A stretch of DNA of 39,716 nucleotides from Candidatus Eisenbergiella merdipullorum (GTDB lineage: Bacteria; Bacillota; Clostridia; Lachnospirales; Lachnospiraceae): NCBI GenBank assembly GCA_019118445.1, contig DWYY01000111.1:1-39716 (forward strand). The letters run 5' to 3'. The notes below the pieces were generated by a model. It had not been told where the DNA came from and ran no database searches. It saw only the letters and a program-made list of their open reading frames with translations. Numbering within the stretch: position 1 is the stretch's first letter; every line of letters begins with the position of its first letter. Shown one piece after another: positions 24,075 through 32,005 of the stretch. The position numbers and the translations under genes are program-made.

Positions 24075-25007
24075 ATGGAAAAGAATACGAAACTGATAAA
24101 CGGAGCTATCTGGTACGATACCGATGGAAATGTGATCCATGCGCATGGAGGCCATATGCTGCGCTGGGAGGGGCAGTGGTACTGGTATGGGGAGAACAGG
24201 ACAGAAAACAGATATGTGAGCGTTTACCGTTCGGGGGATCTTGTGAACTGGACTTTCTGCCGCCATGCGCTGACCACGGATTCTCCCACCGCACAGCACC
24301 GGGTGAGAACGGACAGAAAGCTGACGACGGCGGAGGGGCGAAAGATCAATGTGGAGCGGCCCAAGGTTCTTTGCAATGAAAAAACGGGGAAATTCGTCAT
24401 GTGGATGCATGTAGAAAACGGCATGGACTATCATGACGCCGCCTGCGGCATCGCGGTGAGCGATAAACCGGACGGAGAATTTACTTATCTGGGCTGTTTT
24501 AACCCCTTTGGCTATATGTCCAGAGACTGCACCCTTTTTCAGGACAGGGATGGGACAGCATATTTCATTTCCGCTTCAAGGGACAATGCGGACCTGCATG
24601 TGTACCGTCTGACGGAGGATTACCTCAATGTGGAATGTCTGATACATAAGCTTTGGCAGGGGGAATACAGAGAGGCCCCTGCAGTGATGGAAAGAAACGG
24701 GAAATACTATATGTTTTCTTCCTACTGCACGGGCTGGGCGCCGAACCAGTGCCGTTACGCCACAGCAGACAGCATGGAAGGACGCTGGAGCATTCTTACG
24801 GATATCGGCGATGAAGTGACCTACCGCACCCAGCCGGCTTTTATCCTTCCCGTGGGAGAAGGGGAAAACAGGATGTGGTATTATGTTTCCGACCGCTGGA
24901 ACGCGGAGGATTATCATGATTCCAGATATGTGATCCTGCCGCTTTCCTTCATGGAAGACGGCCTGCCGGTGATGGAATATACCGGGGAGTTCTCTCCTGA
25001 GGTCTGA
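24075..25007 (+). CDS. GH43-like glycoside hydrolase (exo-beta-1,3-galactanase-type propeller)
   Basis: A 310-aa single-domain five-bladed propeller enzyme without a signal peptide, hence cytoplasmic. Blade motifs are AHGGHMLRWEGQWYWYGE (23-40), ERPKVL (94-99), SRDCTLF (149-155, with the likely pKa-modulating D151), and REAPAV with the probable general acid E200, then CTGWAPNQ. The pattern resembles the GH43 subfamily containing exo-beta-1,3-galactanases, in which the usual N-terminal base Asp is absent; substrate is inferred. A strong AAGGAGGAGG site precedes the ATG, and a small GCTGTCC/GGACAGC hairpin lies just before it (24043-24059). It starts the accessory block following spoVAB. Confidence 0.8.
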   Translation: MEKNTKLINGAIWYDTDGNVIHAHGGHMLRWEGQWYWYGENRTENRYVSVYRSGDLVNWTFCRHALTTDSPTAQHRVRTDRKLTTAEGRKINVERPKVLCNEKTGKFVMWMHVENGMDYHDAACGIAVSDKPDGEFTYLGCFNPFGYMSRDCTLFQDRDGTAYFISASRDNADLHVYRLTEDYLNVECLIHKLWQGEYREAPAVMERNGKYYMFSSYCTGWAPNQCRYATADSMEGRWSILTDIGDEVTYRTQPAFILPVGEGENRMWYYVSDRWNAEDYHDSRYVILPLSFMEDGLPVMEYTGEFSPEV

Positions 25008-25032
25008 CAGGCATCCGCTTTTCCGGCAGAGA

Positions 25033-26103
25033 TCAGGGCTCATCCTTCCTGCGCTCCATCCACAGGGCGGCAAAAAGAGCCGAAAAAGCGCCGGTGAGCT
25101 TGGCGGCGATCAGAGGTCCGGTCAGATCGGGAGATACGCCCATGGTAAAGGCGATATGCGCCCCCATCAGCGAGGCTGCGCTCACCAGATAGGCGGATAC
25201 GGCAACCCGCCCGCGGGGGCTCATATCCTTCAACATGGTCAGCGCGGGAAGAACGCTGACGGTTCCGATGAGAATGGCGGTGACGGCTGTTTCATCCAGC
25301 TTTAAGAAGCTTCCTGCCTTCTGTAGGGGGAAGCGCAGGATCCGCTGCAGGAACAGGGCGGCGGGAAGGCTTCCCAGCATGACGACACAAATGGAGGAAA
25401 CGGTCTGCATGGCATCCATGACCGGCGTGATGTAACGGCTTTCCAGATCCAGCAGATACAGGACGGCCCCGATGGTGAGACCGAGAGTGATAAGGAGCTT
25501 CAGCCCGCGCACGAAGAGACGAAATCCCTTTACCATCCGCGCGGGGCATTTCCACAGCCCCAGCACAAGGAGCAGGGCGCACACGAGAAGTACGGCGAGC
25601 CTGCAAAGGAGCAGGAGAGGGGAGAAACCGAAAAGCAGGCCGCCCGCCAGGAAACCAACCGGCATGGCGATCAGCCCGATGATGATGCCCTTGAGAAAAT
25701 AGCCGCTGTCCCTTTCTTCGATGACCCCGATGCCGACCGGAAGCGTGAAAGTGAGCGTGCAGCCGAATACCGCGCCCACGATGATGCCGAAATAGCCTCC
25801 CCAGTCCGGGGAATCGGCAAGCTGTACGGCGAGCTGGTAGCCGCCCATGTCAATGGCGAAAAATCCGCCCGCCAGCGCCGGGTCCGTTCCTGCAAGCCGC
25901 AGAAGAGGAGCAAGCAGCCGCTCCAGTAAAAAAGATAGGGCAGGGGAGATGCAGATCATACCTGTCATGGAAAGGGCTGTGGGGCCCAGAAGCCGGAAAG
26001 CTTCTTCAAATCGTTCCCCATAGCCTTTTTTATTTCCTGCGATGCAGTCAAGTCCGCCCAGCGCGGCTGCGGCAGCAAAAAATATCATGATGATCCGGTT
26101 CAT
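25033..26103 (-). CDS. eutH: EutH-like ethanolamine permease
   Basis: A 356-aa membrane protein with about ten to eleven hydrophobic segments. Motifs such as GFFAIDMGGYQLA, GAVFGCTLTFTLPVGIGVIEE and the C-terminal LMGAHIAFTMG are typical of EutH, proposed to carry ethanolamine into the cell. The ATG at 26103 (MNRIIMIFF) has GGAGG six bases upstream; the frame extends to 26178 but without such a site. No other eut gene is in the window, so it is an orphan copy. The AraC gene just upstream on the same strand (55 nt) may form an operon with it. Confidence 0.85.
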   Translation of the reverse strand: MNRIIMIFFAAAAALGGLDCIAGNKKGYGERFEEAFRLLGPTALSMTGMICISPALSFLLERLLAPLLRLAGTDPALAGGFFAIDMGGYQLAVQLADSPDWGGYFGIIVGAVFGCTLTFTLPVGIGVIEERDSGYFLKGIIIGLIAMPVGFLAGGLLFGFSPLLLLCRLAVLLVCALLLVLGLWKCPARMVKGFRLFVRGLKLLITLGLTIGAVLYLLDLESRYITPVMDAMQTVSSICVVMLGSLPAALFLQRILRFPLQKAGSFLKLDETAVTAILIGTVSVLPALTMLKDMSPRGRVAVSAYLVSAASLMGAHIAFTMGVSPDLTGPLIAAKLTGAFSALFAALWMERRKDEP

Positions 26104-26158
26104 GGCATCCTCCGTGCGCGTATGGCCTGAAAGGGCAGAAGCCCTGCAGGCTGTAATT

Positions 26159-27094
26159 TTATTGGTTAAAAGTATCATATATATTGAGGGCTTTGCAATA
26201 GTCCCGCGTACTGAATCCCGTATAATTTTTAAAATTCACATAAAAGGTGCTGTATCTGGTATATCCTACAGAGGTATAAATATGCTCGATGGTATCCGGA
26301 TTTTCCCGTATCATTTCACATGCTTTCTTGATCCGCAGACGGTTCAGATAACTGATCGGCGTGATTCCCAATGCCTGCCTGAAAAGGGTGCACAGATGAG
26401 ACTTGCTGACAAATAAATGCTTGTACAGAACTTCCATGGAAAGGTTGGGATCATTCCAATTCTGATGCAGGTAATTCAGGGCTTCTGTTACCAAAGGGTT
26501 CATTTCCTGTCCGCTTTTCAGAAAACCGGAGGCGGAAAAGATCCGGTATGCTTCCAGCATGATCTGCGCGACGGCAAGCTGCACCACCAGATGTTCTCCG
26601 GCATGAGCCCCTTCGTAATATTTAAACAGATGAGAAAGGGTAAAATCACAGTATTCAGACAGTTCCCTGCCCAGATAGTGATCGTTCATATGCAGGGGAT
26701 GTTCGGGAGGGCATCCGGAAAAGAAGGAAAGCGCTTCTTCCATCTGAGGAAATGTGCCCGCCAGGGCGGTAAACGCGTCTTTGCGGAAAACGCAGTTGTT
26801 TACCATCAGACGGGAGCTGTTCTGGGCGTCAATGGGATAAAAGGAGTGATAGCTGTCAGGGTCCAGCAGGAAAGCCTCTCCTTTGGTCACTTCAAAAACT
26901 CCGCCATTCAGGTAATGATATCCGTAACCATGAGTGATGACCGCCAGCTCAAAACAGCCGGAGTGAGAGTGGTATGAGATATCTGTCAAATCATCATAAC
27001 AGTATCTGGAGAGATCGATGGGAGCGGGATTATCCAGATAGGGGGAAATTTTTTCAAAAGACAATTCTATTTCCGGTGTGCTTCTGAGCTGCAT
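26159..27094 (-). CDS. AraC family transcriptional regulator
   Basis: A 311-aa regulator with an N-terminal cupin-like ligand domain (HSGCFELAVITHGYGYHYLNGG... then LLDPDSYHSFYP) and a C-terminal double helix-turn-helix (LSMEVLYKHLFVSKSHLCTLF, then ISYLNRLRIKKACEMI and the TSVGYTRYSTFYVNFKNYTG finger). Such proteins usually activate nearby sugar-use genes. The ATG at 27094 has GGAGG 11 bases upstream and is preferred over the TTG at 27142, which lacks a ribosome binding site. It is divergent from the solute-binding protein gene, with overlapping promoters in between. Confidence 0.9.
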   Translation of the reverse strand: MQLRSTPEIELSFEKISPYLDNPAPIDLSRYCYDDLTDISYHSHSGCFELAVITHGYGYHYLNGGVFEVTKGEAFLLDPDSYHSFYPIDAQNSSRLMVNNCVFRKDAFTALAGTFPQMEEALSFFSGCPPEHPLHMNDHYLGRELSEYCDFTLSHLFKYYEGAHAGEHLVVQLAVAQIMLEAYRIFSASGFLKSGQEMNPLVTEALNYLHQNWNDPNLSMEVLYKHLFVSKSHLCTLFRQALGITPISYLNRLRIKKACEMIRENPDTIEHIYTSVGYTRYSTFYVNFKNYTGFSTRDYCKALNIYDTFNQ

Positions 27095-27176
27095 GAGAAT
27101 CTGATCCTCCAGTCGTTTCACGCAAAATTGAAAAAAGTTCAATTATAGATGTTTGTACTGAATGCATAAAACTTAG

Positions 27177-27205
27177 TTGTTTGCGTTGATATTATATGAT
27201 ATATT
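27177..27205 (+). promoter_or_regulatory. Candidate promoter for the solute-binding protein gene
   Basis: TTGTTT (27177-27182), 17 nt, TATATT (27200-27205). It overlaps the divergent promoter at 27191-27219. The remaining ~150 nt before the gene are AT-rich, with no clear hairpin. Confidence 0.5.
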
Positions 27206-27219
27206 ATACAAAAATTCAA
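27191..27219 (-). promoter_or_regulatory. Sigma-A promoter for the AraC gene
   Basis: On the minus strand TTGAAT (27214-27219), 17 nt, TATAAT (27191-27196). The AT-rich near-palindrome between the two divergent promoters is a plausible operator. Confidence 0.7.
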
Positions 27220-27353
27220 TAGAGGTTTTGGGGACGGCTACAAAAAAATGAAAAAACAGCGACCAAAATTGAAGATAAAATTTTTACGTTGAAAAGCCAT
27301 CCGGATAGGCAAGATTGTTTCAGGTTTCATCTATCAGAAAAAAGGAGGAAAAG

Positions 27354-29063
27354 ATGAGGAGGAAATTATTAACACTAACCAGTATTGTTTCTTTGGCAGC
27401 AATGCTGCTCGGAGGATGCGGCTCTGATCCAGAGCAGACTGCCAATTCCGAAACAGTTGCACCGTCAACTGTTTCAGAGGGGGCAGCAGCAACAGAGGAG
27501 GGGGAAAAAGCATCTGCAGCGGCAGAACCGGGAAGCATTACATATCCACTCAACAGCGACATTACTGTCAGTTGGTATGCGCAGGATGGTATTCTGCCGC
27601 ATGAGAAGTTTGCGAATGCAAAAGAATCTCCATTTCATACCGGTTTGGCAGAACATCTGGGCGTAAACATTGATTGGTCGTTCCCAACGACTGGTTCAGA
27701 TGGCGGTACTTATACAACAACGCTTCTGGCGGATCCGGGAAGCCTGCCCAATATCATGCTGGGATATTTTATGAACAATGCAAACCAGTATCTGGATGAC
27801 GGCATTTTCTGGGATCTGACCGATCATATCCAGCAGTATGCACCTGATTATTATGCATGGCTGCAGAGCAATCCCGCATATGACAGGGCCATGAAGACGG
27901 ATGACGGCCGGTATTATGGGTTCGGCTTCTTCCGTGAGGACGGCGGCTGGAATGATTCCTATCAGGGGCCGGTGGTCCGTAAGGACTGGCTGGAGGAATG
28001 CGGGCTGGAAATTCCAAAGACCATTTCCGAATTTGAAAATGTGATCCGCGTGTTCAACGAAAAATATGGCGCTACGTTCAATACCTATTATTCTGGCAGA
28101 TTCAGGCCGGTTGGTCTTGCCGGCGCGTTCGGAGCCTATGGCACCGCTGAAGCATCCGGGAATTACGGCTGGTTTATAAAGGACGGCAAGATCAGTCTTG
28201 CAGCCGCACAGCCGGAATGGCGGGAGTATATCAGCTGGCTGAATGGGCTTTGGGAAGAAGGTCTGATCGATCATGATATCCTGACCGAAGATGATACCAC
28301 GATCAAGGATAAGATCCACAATGATAAATGCGGTATTTCTCTGACGTCTATGGGGCAGTTGACGAACTGGAATTCTGAACGCGAAGCTGCCGGGAAAGAA
28401 GCGGTCTGGATCGGGATCCCTTACCCGACTGCGGATGACGGCTCGATCTCCTGCATCTTTGGAGGCCCTGGTATCGGCACGCAGGCAGCCGTGATCACAA
28501 AAACGGCAGATGAAGAAACCATGAAGCTCTGCCTGCAGATGCTGAACTATGCTTATACGGAGGAAGGAAGCTTATATTGGAACTATGGAGAAGAGGGCGT
28601 TTCCTGGGAGTACAATGAGGAAGGAGTTCCCACCTTTACCGGTCTTGTCAAGGATGACCCGGATGTTGACCCGATGACCAAGTATAACGGTGCTACATTT
28701 GGCGGCCCTTGTATCCAGGCAACGAATCTGTTGTATGAGAAAAACAGTGCGGATGCCATTGCCGCAAACGATACCTGGTATTATGTGTATCCGGACGATG
28801 AAGCGAAGAACGAGGCGGTTACCAGCGGATGGAAATGGCCGGTCGGCGCAACCTATACCACCGAAGAGTCGGATGAACTGGATGAGATCGGACAGAATAT
28901 ATCAACCTATGTGGATGAGAATGGCGGCGCATTCCTGACCGGTGCAAAGGATATTGATGACGACGCTGTATGGGAACAGTATCTGGCTGATCTGGAAGCC
29001 TACAACATAACTCGGATCCTTGAAATTCGTCAGGCCTGCTATGACCGGTATGTGGCACGTTAA
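27354..29063 (+). CDS. Extracellular solute-binding lipoprotein of a sugar ABC transporter
   Basis: A 569-aa protein starting at an ATG after AAAGGAGG. It has a lipoprotein signal: basic n-region MRRK, hydrophobic core and lipobox LLGGC with acylated C22. A low-complexity Ser/Glu/Ala linker follows (about 23-65), then a large two-lobed binding domain typical of the long (about 500-570 aa) oligosaccharide-binding proteins of Lachnospiraceae that accompany LplB/YteP-type permeases. It should capture an oligosaccharide outside the membrane. No permease or ATPase genes adjoin; the next gene is a rhamnosidase, so the cargo may be a rhamnose-containing glycan (inference). Confidence 0.88.
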   Translation: MRRKLLTLTSIVSLAAMLLGGCGSDPEQTANSETVAPSTVSEGAAATEEGEKASAAAEPGSITYPLNSDITVSWYAQDGILPHEKFANAKESPFHTGLAEHLGVNIDWSFPTTGSDGGTYTTTLLADPGSLPNIMLGYFMNNANQYLDDGIFWDLTDHIQQYAPDYYAWLQSNPAYDRAMKTDDGRYYGFGFFREDGGWNDSYQGPVVRKDWLEECGLEIPKTISEFENVIRVFNEKYGATFNTYYSGRFRPVGLAGAFGAYGTAEASGNYGWFIKDGKISLAAAQPEWREYISWLNGLWEEGLIDHDILTEDDTTIKDKIHNDKCGISLTSMGQLTNWNSEREAAGKEAVWIGIPYPTADDGSISCIFGGPGIGTQAAVITKTADEETMKLCLQMLNYAYTEEGSLYWNYGEEGVSWEYNEEGVPTFTGLVKDDPDVDPMTKYNGATFGGPCIQATNLLYEKNSADAIAANDTWYYVYPDDEAKNEAVTSGWKWPVGATYTTEESDELDEIGQNISTYVDENGGAFLTGAKDIDDDAVWEQYLADLEAYNITRILEIRQACYDRYVAR

Positions 29064-29083
29064 CAGAAGCTGACCGGCTGAAT

Positions 29084-29119
29084 GACAGCAGTGAGAGACG
29101 AAAGTCTTTCACTGCTGTC
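29084..29119 (+). other. Long GAAA-capped intercistronic hairpin
   Basis: An 11-bp stem GACAGCAGTGA/TCACTGCTGTC, a G-T pair and AGAC/GTCT are closed by a GAAA tetraloop, giving 16 pairs without a bulge. No T run follows, so it is more likely an mRNA 3'-end stabiliser for the lipoprotein message than a terminator. Confidence 0.7.
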
Positions 29120-29155
29120 CGCCTGTGCAGACTTTGGAAAATCGAGTGAAAATTT

Positions 29156-31861
29156 ATGGAATCTATGAAAAAAAGAGATATGAATTACGCATGCAAAAAA
29201 AGGACCTTTTCCGGCGCTTGGCTCACAGCGCCCCTGCAGTATCTGGAGAGCCTGGAGGAATTTCCCGCGCTGACGGAAGACGCCGGGAAATGGATATGGC
29301 CGGAAGCCTATGTGAGAGGACATATACGAAAAGATTTCTTCCTTCCGGAAGAAGCTGTCCGGGCAGAAATAGAGCTGTGGTGCGATAACCATCTGGACCT
29401 GTTTATCAACGGGATGCCTGCGGCGTCCTTTTCAGGAGCCCTCAAGCCCCTGGACATCACCGGATATCTGAGGAAGGGAAAAAACTGCGTCGCCATACGC
29501 GCGTATCAGACGGATTCGCCTCTCCGCTTTACCGCCGCCATGCGGGGCTGCCTCTCCATACGGCTGTCAGGAGGAGGGAAAATGGAGCTCCCCACAGACG
29601 GGACCTGGCACAGCTATGAAGTGAGCGATTTCCATAAAAGCCAGGAGCCGGAGCAGTGGACGACGATGGAACATCCGGGAAGGGCGGGACGCGAGGAACG
29701 GAAAATGGTATGTGTGGACGTCCATCCGAGGCTGCTGCGCAGAAGCTGTTTTTTCCGGAGAAAGCTCTTCCTTTCCGCTCCGATCGCACGGGCTGTCCTG
29801 GCGTCTGCCGTAAAAGGGGTCTATGAGGTGTACGTGAACGGGACCAGGGCGGATGATTCAGCGCTTTCCCCCGGAGTGAAGGAAAGATACCTGGAATATC
29901 AGGAGACCGATATCACAGCCCTGCTCCATGAGGGGGAGAATGAGGTCCTGTTCTGGCTGGGGAACGGCTGGTATAACTGCGCTTCCTGGGGAGAGCTGCG
30001 GGCACAGCGTCCCTGTGTGATGGGGGAGCTGGAAATAGAGTATGCCAATGGGGAGAAGGAACAGATCGTGACGGACCGGGAGTGGGAAACGGCGGCCTCC
30101 CCCCTGATCGATAATGACCTGCAGTTCGGAGAACGCTATGACGCAAGGGAGGAAGGAAACTGCCGCTGGACGGCGGCGGAATGCCTGCCGGTAAACGGGG
30201 AGGAGAAGCCTTTCGTCCTGCAGGATTATCCGCCCATCCGCAGGACAGAGAGGCTGCAGCCCATATCGGTGAGGCGGCTTGCGGACGGCGCACGGCTGTA
30301 TGACTTTGGAAAGAATGGGGCAGGACGGAGCCGGGTGGTCCTGCGGGGCTGCAGGAATGGAGAGGTTGTAAAGATCCAGTATTGCGAGAGGCTGGATGAG
30401 GACGGCAGCCCCTGTATCGGCCCATATGTGGATGTGTTTTTCCCCTATGACTGCTTCCCGGGAGGAAAAGCCCCTTTTGCCAGGAGAAATCTCGATGTGT
30501 ATCTCTGCAAGGGGGAAGAAAAGGAAGTATATGAACCCCGCTTTGCCTACACAGGCTTCCGCTATATCTACATCGAAACGGAGCAGGCAGTGCCGGAAGA
30601 GGTGGAGATGATCATCCTCCATACAGACCTCGAGGAAAACGGATGGATATCCACCCCCGACCGTATGATCCGTGACCTGTGGGAAATGATAACCCGGAGT
30701 TATCGGAGCAACATCTTCTCCGGACCTACGGACTGTCCTTCGCGGGAAAAAAATTTCTGGAACGGGGATATCCAGGCATTCGCCCACACTGCCTGCTGGT
30801 ATATGGACAATTCCCGATTCCTGGCGAGGTGGACGGACGGCGGGAGAAAGATAGAGTATGACGTATATGGGTGGGAGGATGAGGAATATATCCTTCCGCT
30901 CGTGCTCTATCAGTTCTATGGGGACCGGGAGATCGTGAGGGCGAAATTCCCTGCTGCTGAGGAACTGCTGCGGACCAGACGCGGCAGGATGACATCAGAC
31001 CTGCCGTTCGGCATGAGAGCGCCTTACCGGGACCACCTGGGGACGGAAAACCGGATGTCTTCAGACTATTTCGCCTGCTGCTATTACTGCCTGAGCCTGA
31101 AGATGCTGTCAAAGATGGCAGGAATCCTGGGGCTTGCGCAGAAAGAGGAGGAATACCATCGGCAGTATCAAAGAGCAAGGGAAGAATTTTTAAAAGTCTT
31201 CTATCATCCGGAAAACGGGGATTTTGGACAGGACTGCCAGGGAGGGCAGGTCCTGCCGCTGGCATTCGGCCTGGCAGAGGGAGAAGAGAGGGAAAAGGCT
31301 TTCGACCGTCTCCTTTATTATATCCGCAGGGCGGATCATCATCTGACGACGGGATTCCTCGCCACGGAGCACCTTCTTCCGATGCTGTGCGATTTTGGCC
31401 ATGCGGATGAGGCTTGGAAGATCTTCAGGCAGGAGGATTTCCCGTCCTGGAAGTATATGATGCGGACAGGAGCGACCACCATAACGGAGGATTGGAGCGG
31501 CAATGCGGCAGCCAGCCCGTTTGCCAGCCTGAACCATTTTACACTGGGGAATGTGGGAAGATGGTTTTTTGAGTATCTGGGAGGGATCCGGGTGGATGGA
31601 TCCTCACCGGGATTTCAGGATATCGTTTTGCGGCCGTTATTTGTACGTGAGCTTTCCCGCTTTGCGGTGCGCTATAAGTCGGTCAGAGGGGAGATAGGAT
31701 CCGCATGGGAGTTTAGGGGGGATGAGATCCTGTGGAAGATAAGGATACCGGAAGGGACAACGGCGGTGATAGAGCTGCCGGGGAAGACAGTGCGGTGTAA
31801 AACTCCGGATGAATCGGAATTTAAGATAAAAGCAGCAGTGGATAACAGATGGATCATATAG
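29156..31861 (+). CDS. GH78 alpha-L-rhamnosidase
   Basis: A 901-aa cytoplasmic enzyme (no signal peptide) that removes terminal alpha-L-rhamnose by inversion. N-terminal beta domains (about 1-190 and 200-360, with VYEVYVNGTRADDSALSPG and GNGWYNC) are followed by an (alpha/alpha)6 barrel. The signature TDCPSRE...WNGD is present with D526, E531 and D538, and the late TTITEDW (E778) followed by SLNHFTLGNVGRWFFEYLGGI is also characteristic. Together these supply the expected acid/base residues. The start has only a weak ribosome binding site; an ATG at 29165 or 29177 is possible. It probably acts on glycans bound by the lipoprotein upstream. Confidence 0.93.
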   Translation: MESMKKRDMNYACKKRTFSGAWLTAPLQYLESLEEFPALTEDAGKWIWPEAYVRGHIRKDFFLPEEAVRAEIELWCDNHLDLFINGMPAASFSGALKPLDITGYLRKGKNCVAIRAYQTDSPLRFTAAMRGCLSIRLSGGGKMELPTDGTWHSYEVSDFHKSQEPEQWTTMEHPGRAGREERKMVCVDVHPRLLRRSCFFRRKLFLSAPIARAVLASAVKGVYEVYVNGTRADDSALSPGVKERYLEYQETDITALLHEGENEVLFWLGNGWYNCASWGELRAQRPCVMGELEIEYANGEKEQIVTDREWETAASPLIDNDLQFGERYDAREEGNCRWTAAECLPVNGEEKPFVLQDYPPIRRTERLQPISVRRLADGARLYDFGKNGAGRSRVVLRGCRNGEVVKIQYCERLDEDGSPCIGPYVDVFFPYDCFPGGKAPFARRNLDVYLCKGEEKEVYEPRFAYTGFRYIYIETEQAVPEEVEMIILHTDLEENGWISTPDRMIRDLWEMITRSYRSNIFSGPTDCPSREKNFWNGDIQAFAHTACWYMDNSRFLARWTDGGRKIEYDVYGWEDEEYILPLVLYQFYGDREIVRAKFPAAEELLRTRRGRMTSDLPFGMRAPYRDHLGTENRMSSDYFACCYYCLSLKMLSKMAGILGLAQKEEEYHRQYQRAREEFLKVFYHPENGDFGQDCQGGQVLPLAFGLAEGEEREKAFDRLLYYIRRADHHLTTGFLATEHLLPMLCDFGHADEAWKIFRQEDFPSWKYMMRTGATTITEDWSGNAAASPFASLNHFTLGNVGRWFFEYLGGIRVDGSSPGFQDIVLRPLFVRELSRFAVRYKSVRGEIGSAWEFRGDEILWKIRIPEGTTAVIELPGKTVRCKTPDESEFKIKAAVDNRWII

Positions 31862-31876
31862 CCTTGTGCTGACCTT

Positions 31877-31936
31877 ATGGCTTTTGGAATGTTCATCCTG
31901 GCATTACTGACATTCGTATTTACGTTTATCAAGTAG
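31877..31936 (+). pseudogene. Truncated Hol-Tox-like type I toxin
   Basis: An ATG at 31877 opens a 19-residue peptide, MAFGMFILALLTFVFTFIK. This matches the hydrophobic core of the small putative holin-like toxins of Firmicutes (usually ~30-40 aa, beginning with a Glu-Ala-Leu-rich segment before the core), as I recall the family. The in-frame codons upstream read PCADL after a stop, so the normal N-terminus is gone, and no ribosome binding site is seen. The hairpin just downstream, a terminator on the opposite strand, is the kind of structure found where the antisense antitoxin RNA of such loci overlaps the toxin 3' end. Confidence 0.55.
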
Positions 31937-31950
31937 TGTTTTAAGCATAG

Positions 31951-31988
31951 AAAAACCACCCCGAAACTTTGGCCGGTAGCAGGGTGGT
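31951..31988 (-). terminator. Terminator of the ABC/FtsX operon (minus strand)
   Basis: Read on the minus strand, ACCACCC (31982-31988) pairs with GGGTGGT (31955-31961) around a 20-nt loop, followed by TTTTT. It lies 17 nt after the FtsX gene stop. Confidence 0.75.
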
Positions 31989-32005
31989 AATTCTATGACC
32001 AATTT

